NCBI GenBank assembly: GCA_023417785.1
Contig: JAEZEH010000124.1
Location: 46,318-110,317, forward strand
Length of the DNA: 64,000 nt
Reading direction: 5' to 3'
DNA from: Bacteroidota bacterium
GTDB taxonomy: Bacteria > Bacteroidota > Bacteroidia > Cytophagales > Cyclobacteriaceae
The notes below the pieces were generated by a model. It did not search any database, was not told the DNA's origin, and was given only the letters and a program-made list of their open reading frames with translations. How positions within the stretch are numbered: the first letter of the stretch is position 1; each line of letters begins with the position of its first letter. Below are positions 1 to 10,200 of this stretch, one piece after another. Both the position numbers and the translations under genes were made by a program.

Positions 1-1
1 C

Positions 2-1363
2 CAGGTGAAGCGGCCGATGATCTCACTTAAATACTGGTCCGACACACCATTGGGATACGATGGCGCCGTTCTGCAATACTCAGTTGACGGAGCTCAAAAC
101 TGGATCACGATAGGAAACGCCGAGGGGGAAGGTATCAACTGGTACAATACACGCAATATGGCTGCGAATCCTGGTGACCAGGACAACCATGCTTGGTCAG
201 ACACTACGATGGGCTGGCGGACCGCGCGGTTCAGTCTGGACGGCATTTCCCAGGCAGAGCGCAATCTGGTAGTATTCCGCATTGCTTTCTCGAGTACTGA
301 GAAAGGACGGGGCGATACGCGGCCAATGGAAGGTTTTGCTTTTGACGACGTGTATATTGGCGAGAAGACCCGGAATGTGTTGGTGGAGAGCTTCACGAAT
401 GCGCAGGACGGGGCTTCGGAGCCCGCACGTCAATGGTTCAACACCTTAGAATCGCTTCAGCTGGCCGAAAGGGACTCTTCAGATTTCATAGTCCTTCAGT
501 ACCATATGGCAAACCCGGTTTTTGACCAGTTCAATGCGGACAATCCGGTCGATCCTTATGCACGTGCGCAATGGTATGGTGTCGCCAACCCTCCGGTCGC
601 GATAATGGACGGTATTCAGGGGTCGTATTTCGCCGCAACTTTCAACGGGGCTTATGAACAGATTGATGCCATCGAACTGGATCGCAGATCTCTCGAAGAT
701 CCGTTGTTTGATATCGCCGTTATTCTTGATAACACTGCGAGCGGACCGTTAACCGGAATAGTTAACCTTACCTATGCCGGTGAAGCGGATTACGCCAACA
801 CTATCATGGTCCATGCTGCCCTCGTGGAGAACGGTTTCGGATCATTCAACAGGAATGTTTTACGGTCACTTATCTGGGGTCCTCAGGGCCGGCTATTCAC
901 TGGGCCATTCTCTGCCGGCCAGACGATTGATAATATTGCCATTGATTTCGACATGAACGCCGTTGTCTCCAACCCGGATAATCTTTCCCTTATTGTTTTC
1001 GTTCAGGACAAGTCCACCAAACGCATACTTCAGACAGTCGTAGTTAAGGCGCCGTCTAAGGAGTCGGTTATCGTAGGGGTACCGGAAGATCCTGGTGCCG
1101 GCGTACTTAAGGATCTCCAGGTATACCCCAATCCGGCTTCATCGGAGATCAACTTTGCGATGGATCGGAAGCTTGATCGTGACTATGAGTGGCGGATCGT
1201 TGATCAGCGGGGCGTAACAGTGTTACATGGCGGCTTGAATCGCGATTTGAGTGATCCCCAATCCGTTGATATTTCCCGCCTGGCGAATGGTATTTACTTC
1301 CTCGTCATTCGTACGGGCGATCGCGCAGTGTACTATCGCAAAATCGCTGTAATGAACAGGTGA
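2..1363 (+). CDS. Secreted protein with T9SS type A sorting domain, 5' end outside the window
   Basis: The reading frame is already open at the window edge and its first residues continue a beta-sandwich-like segment (SLKYWSDTPLGYDGAVLQYS), so the true start and signal peptide lie upstream. Visible residues 1-125 look like an extracellular jelly-roll or MAM-like domain, with FDDVYIG as its last strand. The middle (about 125-350) is an unidentified extracellular region with a thioredoxin-like flavour (NVLVESFTNAQDG, then LQYH). The last 80 residues form a Por/T9SS sorting domain (LQVYPNPASSEINF near 370, ending NGIYFLVIRTGDRAVYYRKIAV). Such domains direct export across the outer membrane by the type IX system and are removed on anchoring. 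The substrate is unknown. It is convergent with the kinase gene downstream, with 62 bases between stop codons. Confidence 0.85.
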   Translation, partial: QVKRPMISLKYWSDTPLGYDGAVLQYSVDGAQNWITIGNAEGEGINWYNTRNMAANPGDQDNHAWSDTTMGWRTARFSLDGISQAERNLVVFRIAFSSTEKGRGDTRPMEGFAFDDVYIGEKTRNVLVESFTNAQDGASEPARQWFNTLESLQLAERDSSDFIVLQYHMANPVFDQFNADNPVDPYARAQWYGVANPPVAIMDGIQGSYFAATFNGAYEQIDAIELDRRSLEDPLFDIAVILDNTASGPLTGIVNLTYAGEADYANTIMVHAALVENGFGSFNRNVLRSLIWGPQGRLFTGPFSAGQTIDNIAIDFDMNAVVSNPDNLSLIVFVQDKSTKRILQTVVVKAPSKESVIVGVPEDPGAGVLKDLQVYPNPASSEINFAMDRKLDRDYEWRIVDQRGVTVLHGGLNRDLSDPQSVDISRLANGIYFLVIRTGDRAVYYRKIAVMNR

Positions 1364-1425
1364 GGGGACGTCACCGGGCACTGAATAGCAGGAAAGTGAT
1401 TCTGATGAATGGAACCGTTGAATTC

Positions 1426-3348
1426 CTAACAGGGTTGTTCCGCCGAAACTTCTTTTGAAAGGTCCTGAAGAACCAGATTGCATCTGGCCATGAAATCATT
1501 TACCACATCGGGGAGTTCGGCAAGGTTTGTTCCTGCCTTTCCGTTTTCTTCGATATAAAGGATTTTTGGTCTTAATGAATCCAGTCCCATCAGGGTGAAG
1601 GACGGTTTTATCTGGTGAGCCAGTCTTGATAAGCGGTCCCACCGCGTGTTTTGCACAGCTATCTGCATCTCCTCCAGTGTTCCAGGAAGCGTTTGCAGGA
1701 AAGTTGTAATCATTTCATGAATGAACTCCCTGTTGTTGCCGGATACACTGCGCAGATAATCGAGATTATACCTGGTGTTCCCTGGCTTGATTACCTTCGG
1801 TGCCGGAATTTTCAGTGAAGGCCGAATTTTTAATTCTTTGAATAGCTTGTGGTAAAGGTCCTCCGGCGTAAAAGGTTTGGGGAGATAGTCGTTCATCCCA
1901 ACAGCAAGACACTTCTCGACGTCGCTTTGTGTGGCATTTGCGGTAAGAGCAATGATAGGAACCTTAGCGCATTGCTGCATTGAACGCATGGCCATAGTTG
2001 CTTCATATCCGTCCATTACCGGCATTTGCACATCCATTAAAACAACGTCATAAAAGTTGTTCTTTATCTTCTCTATCGCCACCAGTCCGTTTTCGGCTAC
2101 GTCAATTGAACATTGCCAATTCTTAAGTATACTTTTAGCATAAAGGCGGTTTATATCATTGTCCTCTACGAGAAGCACTCGAAGTTGCGAAACATTGATA
2201 TTTGTTAAAGTCTTCGGAGGTTTAGGAGGCTTTACGTAAGCTTTCACCTTTCCGACTTCATAAGGGATCATTACGCTGAACGTGGATCCGGTATGCTCCT
2301 GACTAACTACATGTATTTTTCCTTTCTGTAATTCGACCAGTTGCTTCACGATGGTTAGACCCAGTCCTGTTCCACCATAGCGACGGGTCACACTGGCGTC
2401 GGCTTGGCTAAAACTTTCGAAAATAGTATGAAGCTTTTCCTCCGGGATACCAACGCCTGTATCGGTTACTTCAATTTTAACCCAGGTTGTTCCGCGGAGT
2501 TTACGCGCCTCGGAACAATTGATGTTAATTGATCCGTTGTGCGTGAACTTGACCGCGTTGCTGATGAGGTTGATCAGCACCTGATTGAGGCGGACAGGAT
2601 CGCCGATTAGGATTTTGTTTAACTTTTCCTCGATTGTGTACCCAAGCGTGAGCTTCTTCTCTTTCGCCTGATATGTAAACGTATTAATAAGTGAGGGCAG
2701 GAGATCCTTAAGGTTGAAAGCGATCTTTTCAAATTTCAGTTTTCCTGACTCAATGGCGGCGAGGTCCAGAATATCGGTGATAATCACCTTCAGGTTCTCC
2801 GCGGAGTGACGGATAGCGTTCAGATACGTCTCGCGTTCCTCAGGGCTCGGATTCTGTCCAAGCAGGTTGGCCATCCCGGCGATACCGTTGATAGGAGTGC
2901 GGATTTCGTGGCTGACGTTGGCAAGGAACTGTTCCTTGGCTTTCTGAAGCCGAAGTAATTCGGCCTCGTCACGTTTTCGTTGTGTGATATCGCGGCAATC
3001 CAGGATAAAGCCATCGATACCTTCCTTGTGTTTAAGGTTGATGGCATTAAACTCCAGAAACCGGAAGCTTTTGTCTTTGCAACGGAATTGGAATTCTACC
3101 TTTTCGGTATACGCCCTTTTCCGGCTTTGCTTGAATTTGTTTTTGAGGCTGGAAACCATGGAGGGAAGCAGATAGTCGAAGATATTCCTTCCAATCAGGC
3201 TTTTGGAGCGATAGCCTAAGGTTTCAAAGGTGGATGAATTGTGGTACCAGATTACACCGGCATAGTCAACTATGAAGATTATGTCCGATCCATCTTCAAC
3301 AACTGTTTCATAGAAAGATCCCTTCTTAACGTATTGCTGAAGCTTCAT
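1426..3348 (-). CDS. Hybrid sensor histidine kinase (PAS-HisKA-HATPase-REC-HPt)
   Basis: A cytoplasmic phosphorelay kinase of 640 residues from ATG 3348; a TTG nine bases upstream is in frame but overlaps the previous stop. Order: PAS (about 12-124), HisKA with SHEIRTP (phospho-accepting His near 147), HATPase_c with N box NLISNAVKF, DTGVGIP and GGTGLGLTIV, a receiver domain with VLLVEDN, MDVQMPVMDG (Asp near 439) and LPKPF, and a C-terminal HPt domain with LAHQIKPS (His near 578). No transmembrane segment is visible, so the signal is probably internal and sensed by the PAS domain. The gene starts 5 bases after the stop of the sigma-54-type regulator, so the two are almost certainly one transcript. 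Its HPt could phosphorylate that regulator's receiver domain. The ligand is unknown. Confidence 0.93.
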   Translation of the reverse strand: MKLQQYVKKGSFYETVVEDGSDIIFIVDYAGVIWYHNSSTFETLGYRSKSLIGRNIFDYLLPSMVSSLKNKFKQSRKRAYTEKVEFQFRCKDKSFRFLEFNAINLKHKEGIDGFILDCRDITQRKRDEAELLRLQKAKEQFLANVSHEIRTPINGIAGMANLLGQNPSPEERETYLNAIRHSAENLKVIITDILDLAAIESGKLKFEKIAFNLKDLLPSLINTFTYQAKEKKLTLGYTIEEKLNKILIGDPVRLNQVLINLISNAVKFTHNGSININCSEARKLRGTTWVKIEVTDTGVGIPEEKLHTIFESFSQADASVTRRYGGTGLGLTIVKQLVELQKGKIHVVSQEHTGSTFSVMIPYEVGKVKAYVKPPKPPKTLTNINVSQLRVLLVEDNDINRLYAKSILKNWQCSIDVAENGLVAIEKIKNNFYDVVLMDVQMPVMDGYEATMAMRSMQQCAKVPIIALTANATQSDVEKCLAVGMNDYLPKPFTPEDLYHKLFKELKIRPSLKIPAPKVIKPGNTRYNLDYLRSVSGNNREFIHEMITTFLQTLPGTLEEMQIAVQNTRWDRLSRLAHQIKPSFTLMGLDSLRPKILYIEENGKAGTNLAELPDVVNDFMARCNLVLQDLSKEVSAEQPC

Positions 3349-3353
3349 CTGAC

Positions 3354-4715
3354 TCAAATACCCATTTCTTCCATCTCTTTAAGGTAACGGTAAAGTGACG
3401 ATTTTCCAATGTCGAGCTTCCTGGCAACCTCCAAAACGTTGTTGTCGTACTTGTTGAGGTAGTGCCTAATGATGCGATACATGAATTCCTGCATGGTCAT
3501 TTCCTGATAAAGGAACGATTCCATACGTGTGGTACTGTTGAAGCTGATATCCTGCGGGCGTATTTCCTGCTCCTCAGCCATCACTGCGGCCAGTTCAATT
3601 ATGGATTTTAGCTCACGAATATTACCCGGGAAAGGATATTGCAACAATTTTTGCTGTGCCTCCGGGCTGATTTTGAATTTGCGCATACCATTCTCGTTGG
3701 CAAACTGATCGAGAAAGTTTTTGGCTATCAGTATCACATCGTTCCCGCGTTCCCGCAGGGGCGGAAGGTGGATCGGCAATCCTAGAAGACGGTAGTACAG
3801 ATCTTCGCGAAATCTTCCTCCCTTGACTTCTTCAGCGAGGTCTTTGTGCGTTGCTGCAAGGATCCTCACATCGAGTTTGATAACCTGATTGCCGCCAATT
3901 CGGGTGACTTCACGTTCCTGCAGAACTCTGAGTAGTTTGGCCTGGAGATTCGGATCCATTTCACCAATCTCATCCAGAAATATAGTTCCGCCTTCGGCTT
4001 CCTCGAATTTTCCTATTCGCCGGGTCATCGCGCCTGTGAATGACCCCTTCTCATGCCCGAAAAGCTCGCTTTCGATCAGATCGCGCGGTATGGCGGCAAT
4101 ATTTACTGCTACAAAAGGTTTGCCTTTGCGTTTTGAGTTATAGTGAATGGCTTTTGCAACAAGCTCCTTTCCGGTGCCGGTTTCTCCGGTAATGCTAACA
4201 GAAATATTGGTTTGTACCGCTTTCTCCATCATTCCGAAGATGCGTTTGATCGCGGGACTGGTGCCGATGATGCTTTTCTCGAATTCGTATTTCTCGGAAA
4301 TCTCTTTTTTCAGGTGGTCGATTTCCTTGATCAGCGAGGTCTTGTTCCGGGCGTTGTGAATAGAATTCAGCAGGCGATCCTTGGTTTCTTGGTCTTTGGA
4401 GATGTAATCATAAGCTCCAAGTTTCAGCAGATCAACGGCCGTATGTATCTTCTCCTGCGCCGAGACGATGATTACGTTGATATTCGGATCGTGACTCCGG
4501 ATTTGAGCGAGGACCTTCTCGCCCGCCATATCAGGCAGGGAGTAGTCGAGCGTAACCACCACCGGATTTTTGTATAGGTTCGAAAGACAATCCTTACCTG
4601 AAGTAAAAAACTCGAGATCGTAGTCGGGATTTAGTTCAAGCACGTAGCGAAGAAACTTGGAGTAGGCAGGGTCATCTTCAACTACAAAGATTTTAACCGG
4701 GTCTTTATCGTACAT
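3354..4715 (-). CDS. Sigma-54-dependent response regulator (NtrC family)
   Basis: 453 residues with the three NtrC-type parts. The receiver domain (6-120) has acidic residues VVEDD and the phospho-acceptor Asp57 in TLDYSLPDM. The AAA+ domain (about 145-380) has Walker A GETGTGKE (177-184), the sigma-54 contact loop as GSFTGA (224-229; GAFTGA is the more usual form), Walker B GGTIFLDE and an arginine-finger region LPPLRERGNDV. A Fis-like helix-turn-helix ends the protein (NVLEVARKLDIGKSSLYRYL). The family remodels RNA polymerase-sigma-54 at -24/-12 promoters. The kinase gene follows directly, so this is a two-component pair with regulator first. Targets cannot be read from the window; no obvious -24/-12 promoter was identified. 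Confidence 0.94.
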   Translation of the reverse strand: MYDKDPVKIFVVEDDPAYSKFLRYVLELNPDYDLEFFTSGKDCLSNLYKNPVVVTLDYSLPDMAGEKVLAQIRSHDPNINVIIVSAQEKIHTAVDLLKLGAYDYISKDQETKDRLLNSIHNARNKTSLIKEIDHLKKEISEKYEFEKSIIGTSPAIKRIFGMMEKAVQTNISVSITGETGTGKELVAKAIHYNSKRKGKPFVAVNIAAIPRDLIESELFGHEKGSFTGAMTRRIGKFEEAEGGTIFLDEIGEMDPNLQAKLLRVLQEREVTRIGGNQVIKLDVRILAATHKDLAEEVKGGRFREDLYYRLLGLPIHLPPLRERGNDVILIAKNFLDQFANENGMRKFKISPEAQQKLLQYPFPGNIRELKSIIELAAVMAEEQEIRPQDISFNSTTRMESFLYQEMTMQEFMYRIIRHYLNKYDNNVLEVARKLDIGKSSLYRYLKEMEEMGI

Positions 4716-4741
4716 GGTCGTGTAATTGCAAAAAGTAAATA

Positions 4742-4749
4742 TACATTTG
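4742..4749 (+). promoter_or_regulatory. Candidate -7 element TACATTTG
   Basis: TACATTTG matches the Bacteroidota -7 consensus TAnnTTTG and lies about 45 bases upstream of the TTG start at 4796. The nearest TTG upstream (4726-4728) is closer than the usual -33 spacing, so this is only a candidate. Confidence 0.35.
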
Positions 4750-4795
4750 ATTTAGTTCATGGGAAATTATTATATATCCTCAATATTTTCCCAAC

Positions 4796-5266
4796 TTGTT
4801 GACGTTAAACAGAACGAGTTTGCGACTGCCCGAGCCAAATACACCGGATTATGAATTGATTCTGAAGGCACCCATACTGGTGTGTATTCTCATAGCCGGG
4901 GCCGACGGTTCGATAGACCAGAAAGAAGTTCGCGAGGCGATTCAAATGGCCCAAAACAAGCAATGGGTCAAATCAAATCTCCAGTCTTTTTTCGAGGAAT
5001 TCGCAGAAGATTTTGAAGACAAGCTTAAAGTTCTTTTGCAGGCGTACCCCTTCGATGCGAAGTCCCGAAATGATATGATCCAGGCAGAACTGACGAGTCT
5101 CAATGACATCTTTTCCAGGGCCGATCCAGACTTTGCCCGGTCGTATTACGAAATGCTCAAGGCTCTTGCTCAACGCATAGCTTCGTCGTCAGGAAGTATA
5201 TGGGGAAAAATTACATCGGAAGAGGCAAGGCTGCTGGAACTGCCCATGATCCGGAAGCCTGAATGA
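4796..5266 (+). CDS. TerB-like helical protein, unknown function
   Basis: A 156-residue soluble helical protein. Residues 20-50 (APILVCILIAGADGSIDQKE) carry the ADG(x)ID acidic motif typical of TerB/tellurite-resistance-like domains, which bind metal in studied members. No ATG precedes the conserved part; the frame begins with tandem TTG codons at 4796 and 4799, so a TTG start is assumed. It is divergent from the two-component pair and stands 72 bases before the rhomboid gene. A second, shorter TerB-like protein is encoded at 55.1 kb. The family call is moderate and the cellular role is not known. Confidence 0.7.
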   Translation: MLTLNRTSLRLPEPNTPDYELILKAPILVCILIAGADGSIDQKEVREAIQMAQNKQWVKSNLQSFFEEFAEDFEDKLKVLLQAYPFDAKSRNDMIQAELTSLNDIFSRADPDFARSYYEMLKALAQRIASSSGSIWGKITSEEARLLELPMIRKPE

Positions 5267-5306
5267 GTTTTTCTGAAATAGTTGTTTTTCCTATGCCGGC
5301 ATTTTT

Positions 5307-5314
5307 CATCTTTG
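5307..5314 (+). promoter_or_regulatory. Candidate -7 element CATCTTTG before rhomboid gene
   Basis: CATCTTTG differs from TAnnTTTG at one base and has a TTG at 5282-5284, 22 bases upstream. It lies 25 bases before the ATG at 5339. Confidence 0.3.
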
Positions 5315-5338
5315 CAGACGCGAAATACCTTCTGAAAT

Positions 5339-5902
5339 ATGCCCTCTCGTTCCATTATTGGTAGCGCCGTTGTTCCTTTCAGGTTCGTTTTTATTATGTG
5401 GGCCGTGTTCTTCGTCGACCAGTTGATGCCCTACATCGCGCTGAATGCTTTTGGGATCATTCCAAGAACGCTGTTCGGAATTATCGGCATTTTCACGGGG
5501 CCGATGTTGCATGGTACGCTTGCTCATCTCATATCGAACACTATCCCGTTACTGTTTCTGGGTGCTGTCTTGTTTTACTTTTACTACCGCATAGCGCAAG
5601 CGGTTTTTTTACGAGCTTACTTCTGGACCAATTTTCTGGTGTGGTTGTTTGCGCGGGAAGCCAACCATATCGGGGCATCCGGACTCGTGTATGGCCTCGC
5701 TTTCTTTCTGATATTTTTTGGAATCTTTAGAAGAGACTTTCTTTCGATTTTTATTTCCATAATCGTAATGTTGCTATACGGTGGGGTGTTTTACGGGATC
5801 CTTCCAAGCGATCCGCGAGTGTCGTGGGAATCGCATCTTGGAGGGGCACTGGTCGGGGTGTCTACCGCCGTTACGTATAGTAAACACAAAAAAGTGAACT
5901 GA
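5339..5902 (+). CDS. Rhomboid family intramembrane serine protease
   Basis: 187 residues with about six hydrophobic segments. The rhomboid hallmarks are present: HGTLAHLISN in the first third (the HxxxN oxyanion element), the nucleophile in HIGASGLVYG (Ser114), and the catalytic His in SWESHLGGALVG (His166). It should cleave substrates within the membrane. The substrate is unknown and no partner is encoded nearby. Its TGA stop shares one base with the ATG of the DNA polymerase delta gene, so the two are translationally coupled, though no functional link is known. The length fits small bacterial rhomboids that lack cytosolic extensions. Confidence 0.9.
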   Translation: MPSRSIIGSAVVPFRFVFIMWAVFFVDQLMPYIALNAFGIIPRTLFGIIGIFTGPMLHGTLAHLISNTIPLLFLGAVLFYFYYRIAQAVFLRAYFWTNFLVWLFAREANHIGASGLVYGLAFFLIFFGIFRRDFLSIFISIIVMLLYGGVFYGILPSDPRVSWESHLGGALVGVSTAVTYSKHKKVN

Positions 5903-6924
5903 TGGATGCAAAAGTGAAAAAGGTACTTGCTGACCTGAAGACGCGGAAGTATGCTCCGGTGTATTTCCTTCAGGGCGAAGAAACGTTTTATATCGACCGT
6001 ATTTCTGATTATATCGAGAACAACGTCTTGTCGGAAGCCGAAAAGGGCTTCAATCAGGTGGTCGTGTATGGCAAAGACGTTAATATGGCTTCGGTGCTTA
6101 CCCATGCCCGACGTTTTCCGATGATGGCAGAGCGCCAGGTTGTTATTGTGAAAGAAGCTCAGGATATCCAGGATATTGGCAAAGAAACCGGAAGTAAACT
6201 TCTCTTAGACTATCTGGCGCGCCCGGTACCCAGCACGTTGCTCGTATTCTGTCACAAAAACAAGGCCTTGGACAAACGGAGGGAACTGGGGAAAAAGATC
6301 GACCAATTGACCCTGTGTATTTCCACCAAAAAACTTTATGACAACCAACTTCCTGAGTTCGTTCAGGAATATGCATCCGATAAAAAGTTATCGATTGAGG
6401 AGCGGGGTGTGATTGCCCTTTGTGAATTCGTGGGAAATGATCTCCACCGTCTCGCGAATGAAATCGACAAGCTGGCCATTAACCTCGCTCCGGGAGAGAG
6501 TATCACGGCCGAGAAAGTAATGAATCAGGTAGGCGTGAGCAAGGAGTATAACATCTTTGAACTTCAGAAGGCAATAATTCAAAAAGACACGCTACTCGCC
6601 AACAAGATTGTCAACTACTTCGAAAGCAATACCCGGAAGAATCCAATCATTCCAGTCGTTGCGTTTTTGTTTTCCTTTTTCAGTAAACTGTTAGTCGCTT
6701 CACAAGCTAAAGATAAAAGTGAGAAGGGGCTGGTTAGTGAGTTGAAAATCAGTCCGTATGCAGTACGTGATTATAGCTTTGCTTTACGCCAATATCCTGT
6801 GCCGCGTATCGTTGCAAACATCGGTCACCTGAAAGAGGCCGACCTTAAGCTCAAGGGCGTTAACACCGGCTCTTCTTCCGACGGCCAGATTATTCGTGAA
6901 CTGGTGTGGCGACTGATGAACTGA
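5902..6924 (+). CDS. holA: DNA polymerase III subunit delta
   Basis: 340 residues, the usual length for HolA. The N-terminal AAA+-like domain starts with APVYFLQGEETFYIDRISDY, a degenerate P-loop typical of delta, followed by VVVYGKDV and a strand region with PSTLLVFCHK. The helical middle has VGNDLHRLANEIDKLA and VSKEYNIFELQKAI, both characteristic of the family. The C-terminal clamp-loader collar domain follows. Delta opens the sliding clamp in the clamp-loader complex. It is translated directly after the rhomboid gene. No frame damage is seen. Confidence 0.93.
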   Translation: MDAKVKKVLADLKTRKYAPVYFLQGEETFYIDRISDYIENNVLSEAEKGFNQVVVYGKDVNMASVLTHARRFPMMAERQVVIVKEAQDIQDIGKETGSKLLLDYLARPVPSTLLVFCHKNKALDKRRELGKKIDQLTLCISTKKLYDNQLPEFVQEYASDKKLSIEERGVIALCEFVGNDLHRLANEIDKLAINLAPGESITAEKVMNQVGVSKEYNIFELQKAIIQKDTLLANKIVNYFESNTRKNPIIPVVAFLFSFFSKLLVASQAKDKSEKGLVSELKISPYAVRDYSFALRQYPVPRIVANIGHLKEADLKLKGVNTGSSSDGQIIRELVWRLMN

Positions 6925-7228
6925 ATCTAATACAGTAATTCGCGTTTAGCTTGCAGAAACAGTTTTTTACCCGCTATCTTTAAGTCCATGCTTTACACCT
7001 CATGGATTCACTCCGGTGAAGGAATCTTTAATCGATGAAAAGAGACAAGTTCCTTCTGAATCTGCGAGCCACGCCTGCGGGCATGGAACTGCCTCTTTCC
7101 CCATCCACTTTTTGTTGCGACCCGGGTGATGACAATGGTATGCTTTATGCTCATTCAATGTTTTTTGGCTGTCGGTTGGCAATAAAATTTTTGCCTGACT
7201 GTTTTAACTCAAACACTATTTATACTAA
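6925..7228 (+). other. Intergenic region, probable long leader of the TPR gene
   Basis: 304 bases without a convincing gene. TATCTTTA at 6975-6982, with TTG at 6951-6953 (21-base spacer), is a near match to the Bacteroidota promoter and would give a leader of about 240 bases for the gene at 7229. Short frames on both strands here show no recognisable protein pattern. No riboswitch fold was identified. Confidence 0.35.
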
Positions 7229-10200
7229 ATGATAAGATCTGTCGTGTGTTCCTGTCTGATTTTTCTAGCCATTTCGGCTTCAGGGCAGGATCAGCTTTCG
7301 CAAAATCCGGTTGAGAAATTATATCAGCGCGGACGCGACCTCGTCAATCACGCGAATTACGGCGCCGCCCGCGAAGTGTTTTCGGAATTCCTGGCTCAGG
7401 CAGCACCCTCCGACAACCGGCGAGGCGAGGCGGAATACTATGTGGCGTTCAGCGCCCTTAACCTTGGTCATCGCGATGGCGAAAAACTTATTGAAAACTT
7501 TATCGCCCATAATCCTTCCAGCCCTAAAGCATCAACAGCCTATTATGACCTGGCCAACTTCTTTTATAGCGAAGGAAATTATTCCAAGGCCTCTTCCTAC
7601 TTCCGAAAGGTTCGCTTTCCCGCGTTAACGGCAGAACAACAGAATGAAGGCCACTTCAAATGGGGGTACAGCTTCTTCAATCAAAAGAAGCTTGACGAGG
7701 CGCTTGAGCAATTTAACTTCGTCAAGCGTCAAAGGACGGCTTTTTCGCCGGCGGCGAGTTATTATGCCGGATTTATCGAATCCTCCAAGGGGATGTATGA
7801 CGAAGCGCTGTCGGATCTGAAAAGCGCCGAAAGCAGCCCCTCGTACGCCAACATCGTTCCGTACCTTATCACCAATATTTACTACCAGCAGAAAAGATAT
7901 GATGCCGTAATAGAGTATGCGAACTCACTCAAAGATCGCAAAGGTATCGCGAGCCAGTCGGATATCGCCATGCTTGTCGCAGAATCCTACTACTATAGAA
8001 AAGACTACGAAAAAGCGGTTGCTGCCTATCAGCAATACTTTGACAAGAATTCCCGGGCTGAAAGCGGTCTTTTGTTCCGTGCAGGCTATGCAAATTATGC
8101 TACCGGAAACACCGAGCGCGGTATCCAGTACCTCGATAAGGCTGCGGCCAGTAAGGACACCGTTAGTTATTATGCGTCCTATTATCTGGGCATCCTGCAT
8201 GTAAAGCAGGGAAACAAAACGCTCGCTTTGAATGCCTTCGATTACGCACGCAAAAATCCATCGGACAAAAGCCTCGCTGAAGAAAGTGCTTTCCAACTTG
8301 GCAAAGTAGCTTACGATGCGGCCAAGCCCGACCTGGCAATATCAGCATTCGAAAGTTTCACAAAGGACTACCCGCGAAGCAGTCATATCAATGAGGTAAA
8401 AGAATTGCTCGCCCAGGCCTACATCAATGGTAACAACTACAACCGGGCAATTGAATACATAGAAAGCCTGCCTTCCCGGAATCAGCATATCAATCAGGCC
8501 TATCAGAAAGCTACTTACCTGAAGGGAAGTGAACATTTCAATAAAGAACAATGGCGGGAAGCGGTGGAAAATTTCGAAAAATCACTCCGATATCCCGTCG
8601 ACCCCGCATATGTCGCGCTCGCGAGTTTCTGGAACGCCGAAGCATATTCGATCGAACGCAAGTACGATGTCGCGCTTTCCCATTATCAGAAAGTCATTTC
8701 AATGCTTCCGAATCTGGAAAAAGAACTTCTGATAAAAACACGTTATGGAATGGGATATGCCTATTACAATATTAAGGACTATGAGCGGGCGTTGTTCAAT
8801 TTCAAAGATTTTACCAACCGCACCGATATCCACAATCCGAATTACACGGATGCGCTGTTACGCCTCGCGGATTGTTACTATGTGGGCCGTCAATACAACG
8901 AAGCGATGGATACTTATGCAAAAGCGAAAAAGGCAAGTACCGCTGACAACGACTACATACTTTATCAAACCGGCGTAATCGCTGGGATTCTGAAAAAGTA
9001 CAACGATGCTAATGCCAGTTTCTCCGAGCTGATAACGCGATTTCCTCGTTCCCAGTATCGCCTGGACGCGATGTTCAAACGCGCTGAATTTGACATGGAG
9101 CAGAGTAACTATACGTCCGCGGTTGATGGTCTTTCGCAACTTATTCGTGACGGTCGCGGATCCCGGTTGCTTCCCTATGCTTATATGCGACGGGCCCAGT
9201 CTAACTATAACCTTAAGCAGTACGACAGAAGTATAAGTGACTACAAGCGCATCATCGACGATTTCCTCGGTCATCCGGTGGCGAAAGATGCTTTGCCATT
9301 GCTGCAGGAAGTGCTTACCGTCGCGGGCAAATCCGAAGAATTCGGCGACTATCTTGCCAAAGTAAAGGCAGCAAACCCGGATGAAAAAGGTTATGAGCAA
9401 TTGGAGTACGATGGAGCAACGACGCTGTATTTCAATCAGCAATACCCGAAAGCTATTACCTCCCTCACGACATTTCTTGAGAATTACCCTCAGTCGGCGA
9501 ACCGCGCGGAAGCCCGGTTTTATCTGGCAGAGTCCTACTATCGCACGAGCCAGTTTGATAATGCCATTCCGCTCTACGCCGAGTTAAGTAACGACGCAAC
9601 TTTTACACAGGGCCACCGCGTTGCAGCGCGACTTTCTGAATTGTACGTGAGAGGTGGAGAACACCAAAAAGCGGTCCCATACTTCAGGCGTCTCGAAAGA
9701 CTGGCTACCAATAAACGCGAGCAGGCCACAGCCTGGGCAGGTTTAATGGAGTCGTACTTTATTCTCGGAAAATATGACTCGACCGAAGTGTACGCCAGAT
9801 CGATTCTTGAAGGCGGAAGCGTGAACGTCGGTGGACAGAACAGAGCCTCTTTGTTTCTTGGGAAGGCAGCTCTGGCAAGAGGGGATAAAGAAGCCGCTAA
9901 AGATGAATTCCTCAATACGCTTAACTCCGCGAGGGATGAAAACGGCGCTGAAGCAAAATACTTGCTGGCCACTATCTTTCATAGTGAAAAGGAATATAAA
10001 CAGGCAGAGGAAACGCTGATTAGTCTGAACAATGACTTTGGCGCATACGATGAATGGGTGGGTAAGTCATTTTTGTTACTGGCAGATAATTTCGTTGCGA
10101 AAGACGAGTTCTTTCAGGCCCGCCACACGCTTCAATCGCTGGTTGACAATTTTCCGCTCTCTCAGGTAAAAGAAGAGGCCCGGAAAAAACTACAGGAACT

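Noticed and set aside
7035..7232. A 65-codon frame ahead of the large TPR gene
   Set aside because: Composition is not protein-like (many Cys, no repeats or helices), it overlaps the TPR start, and opposite-strand frames of the same length exist; treated as leader.
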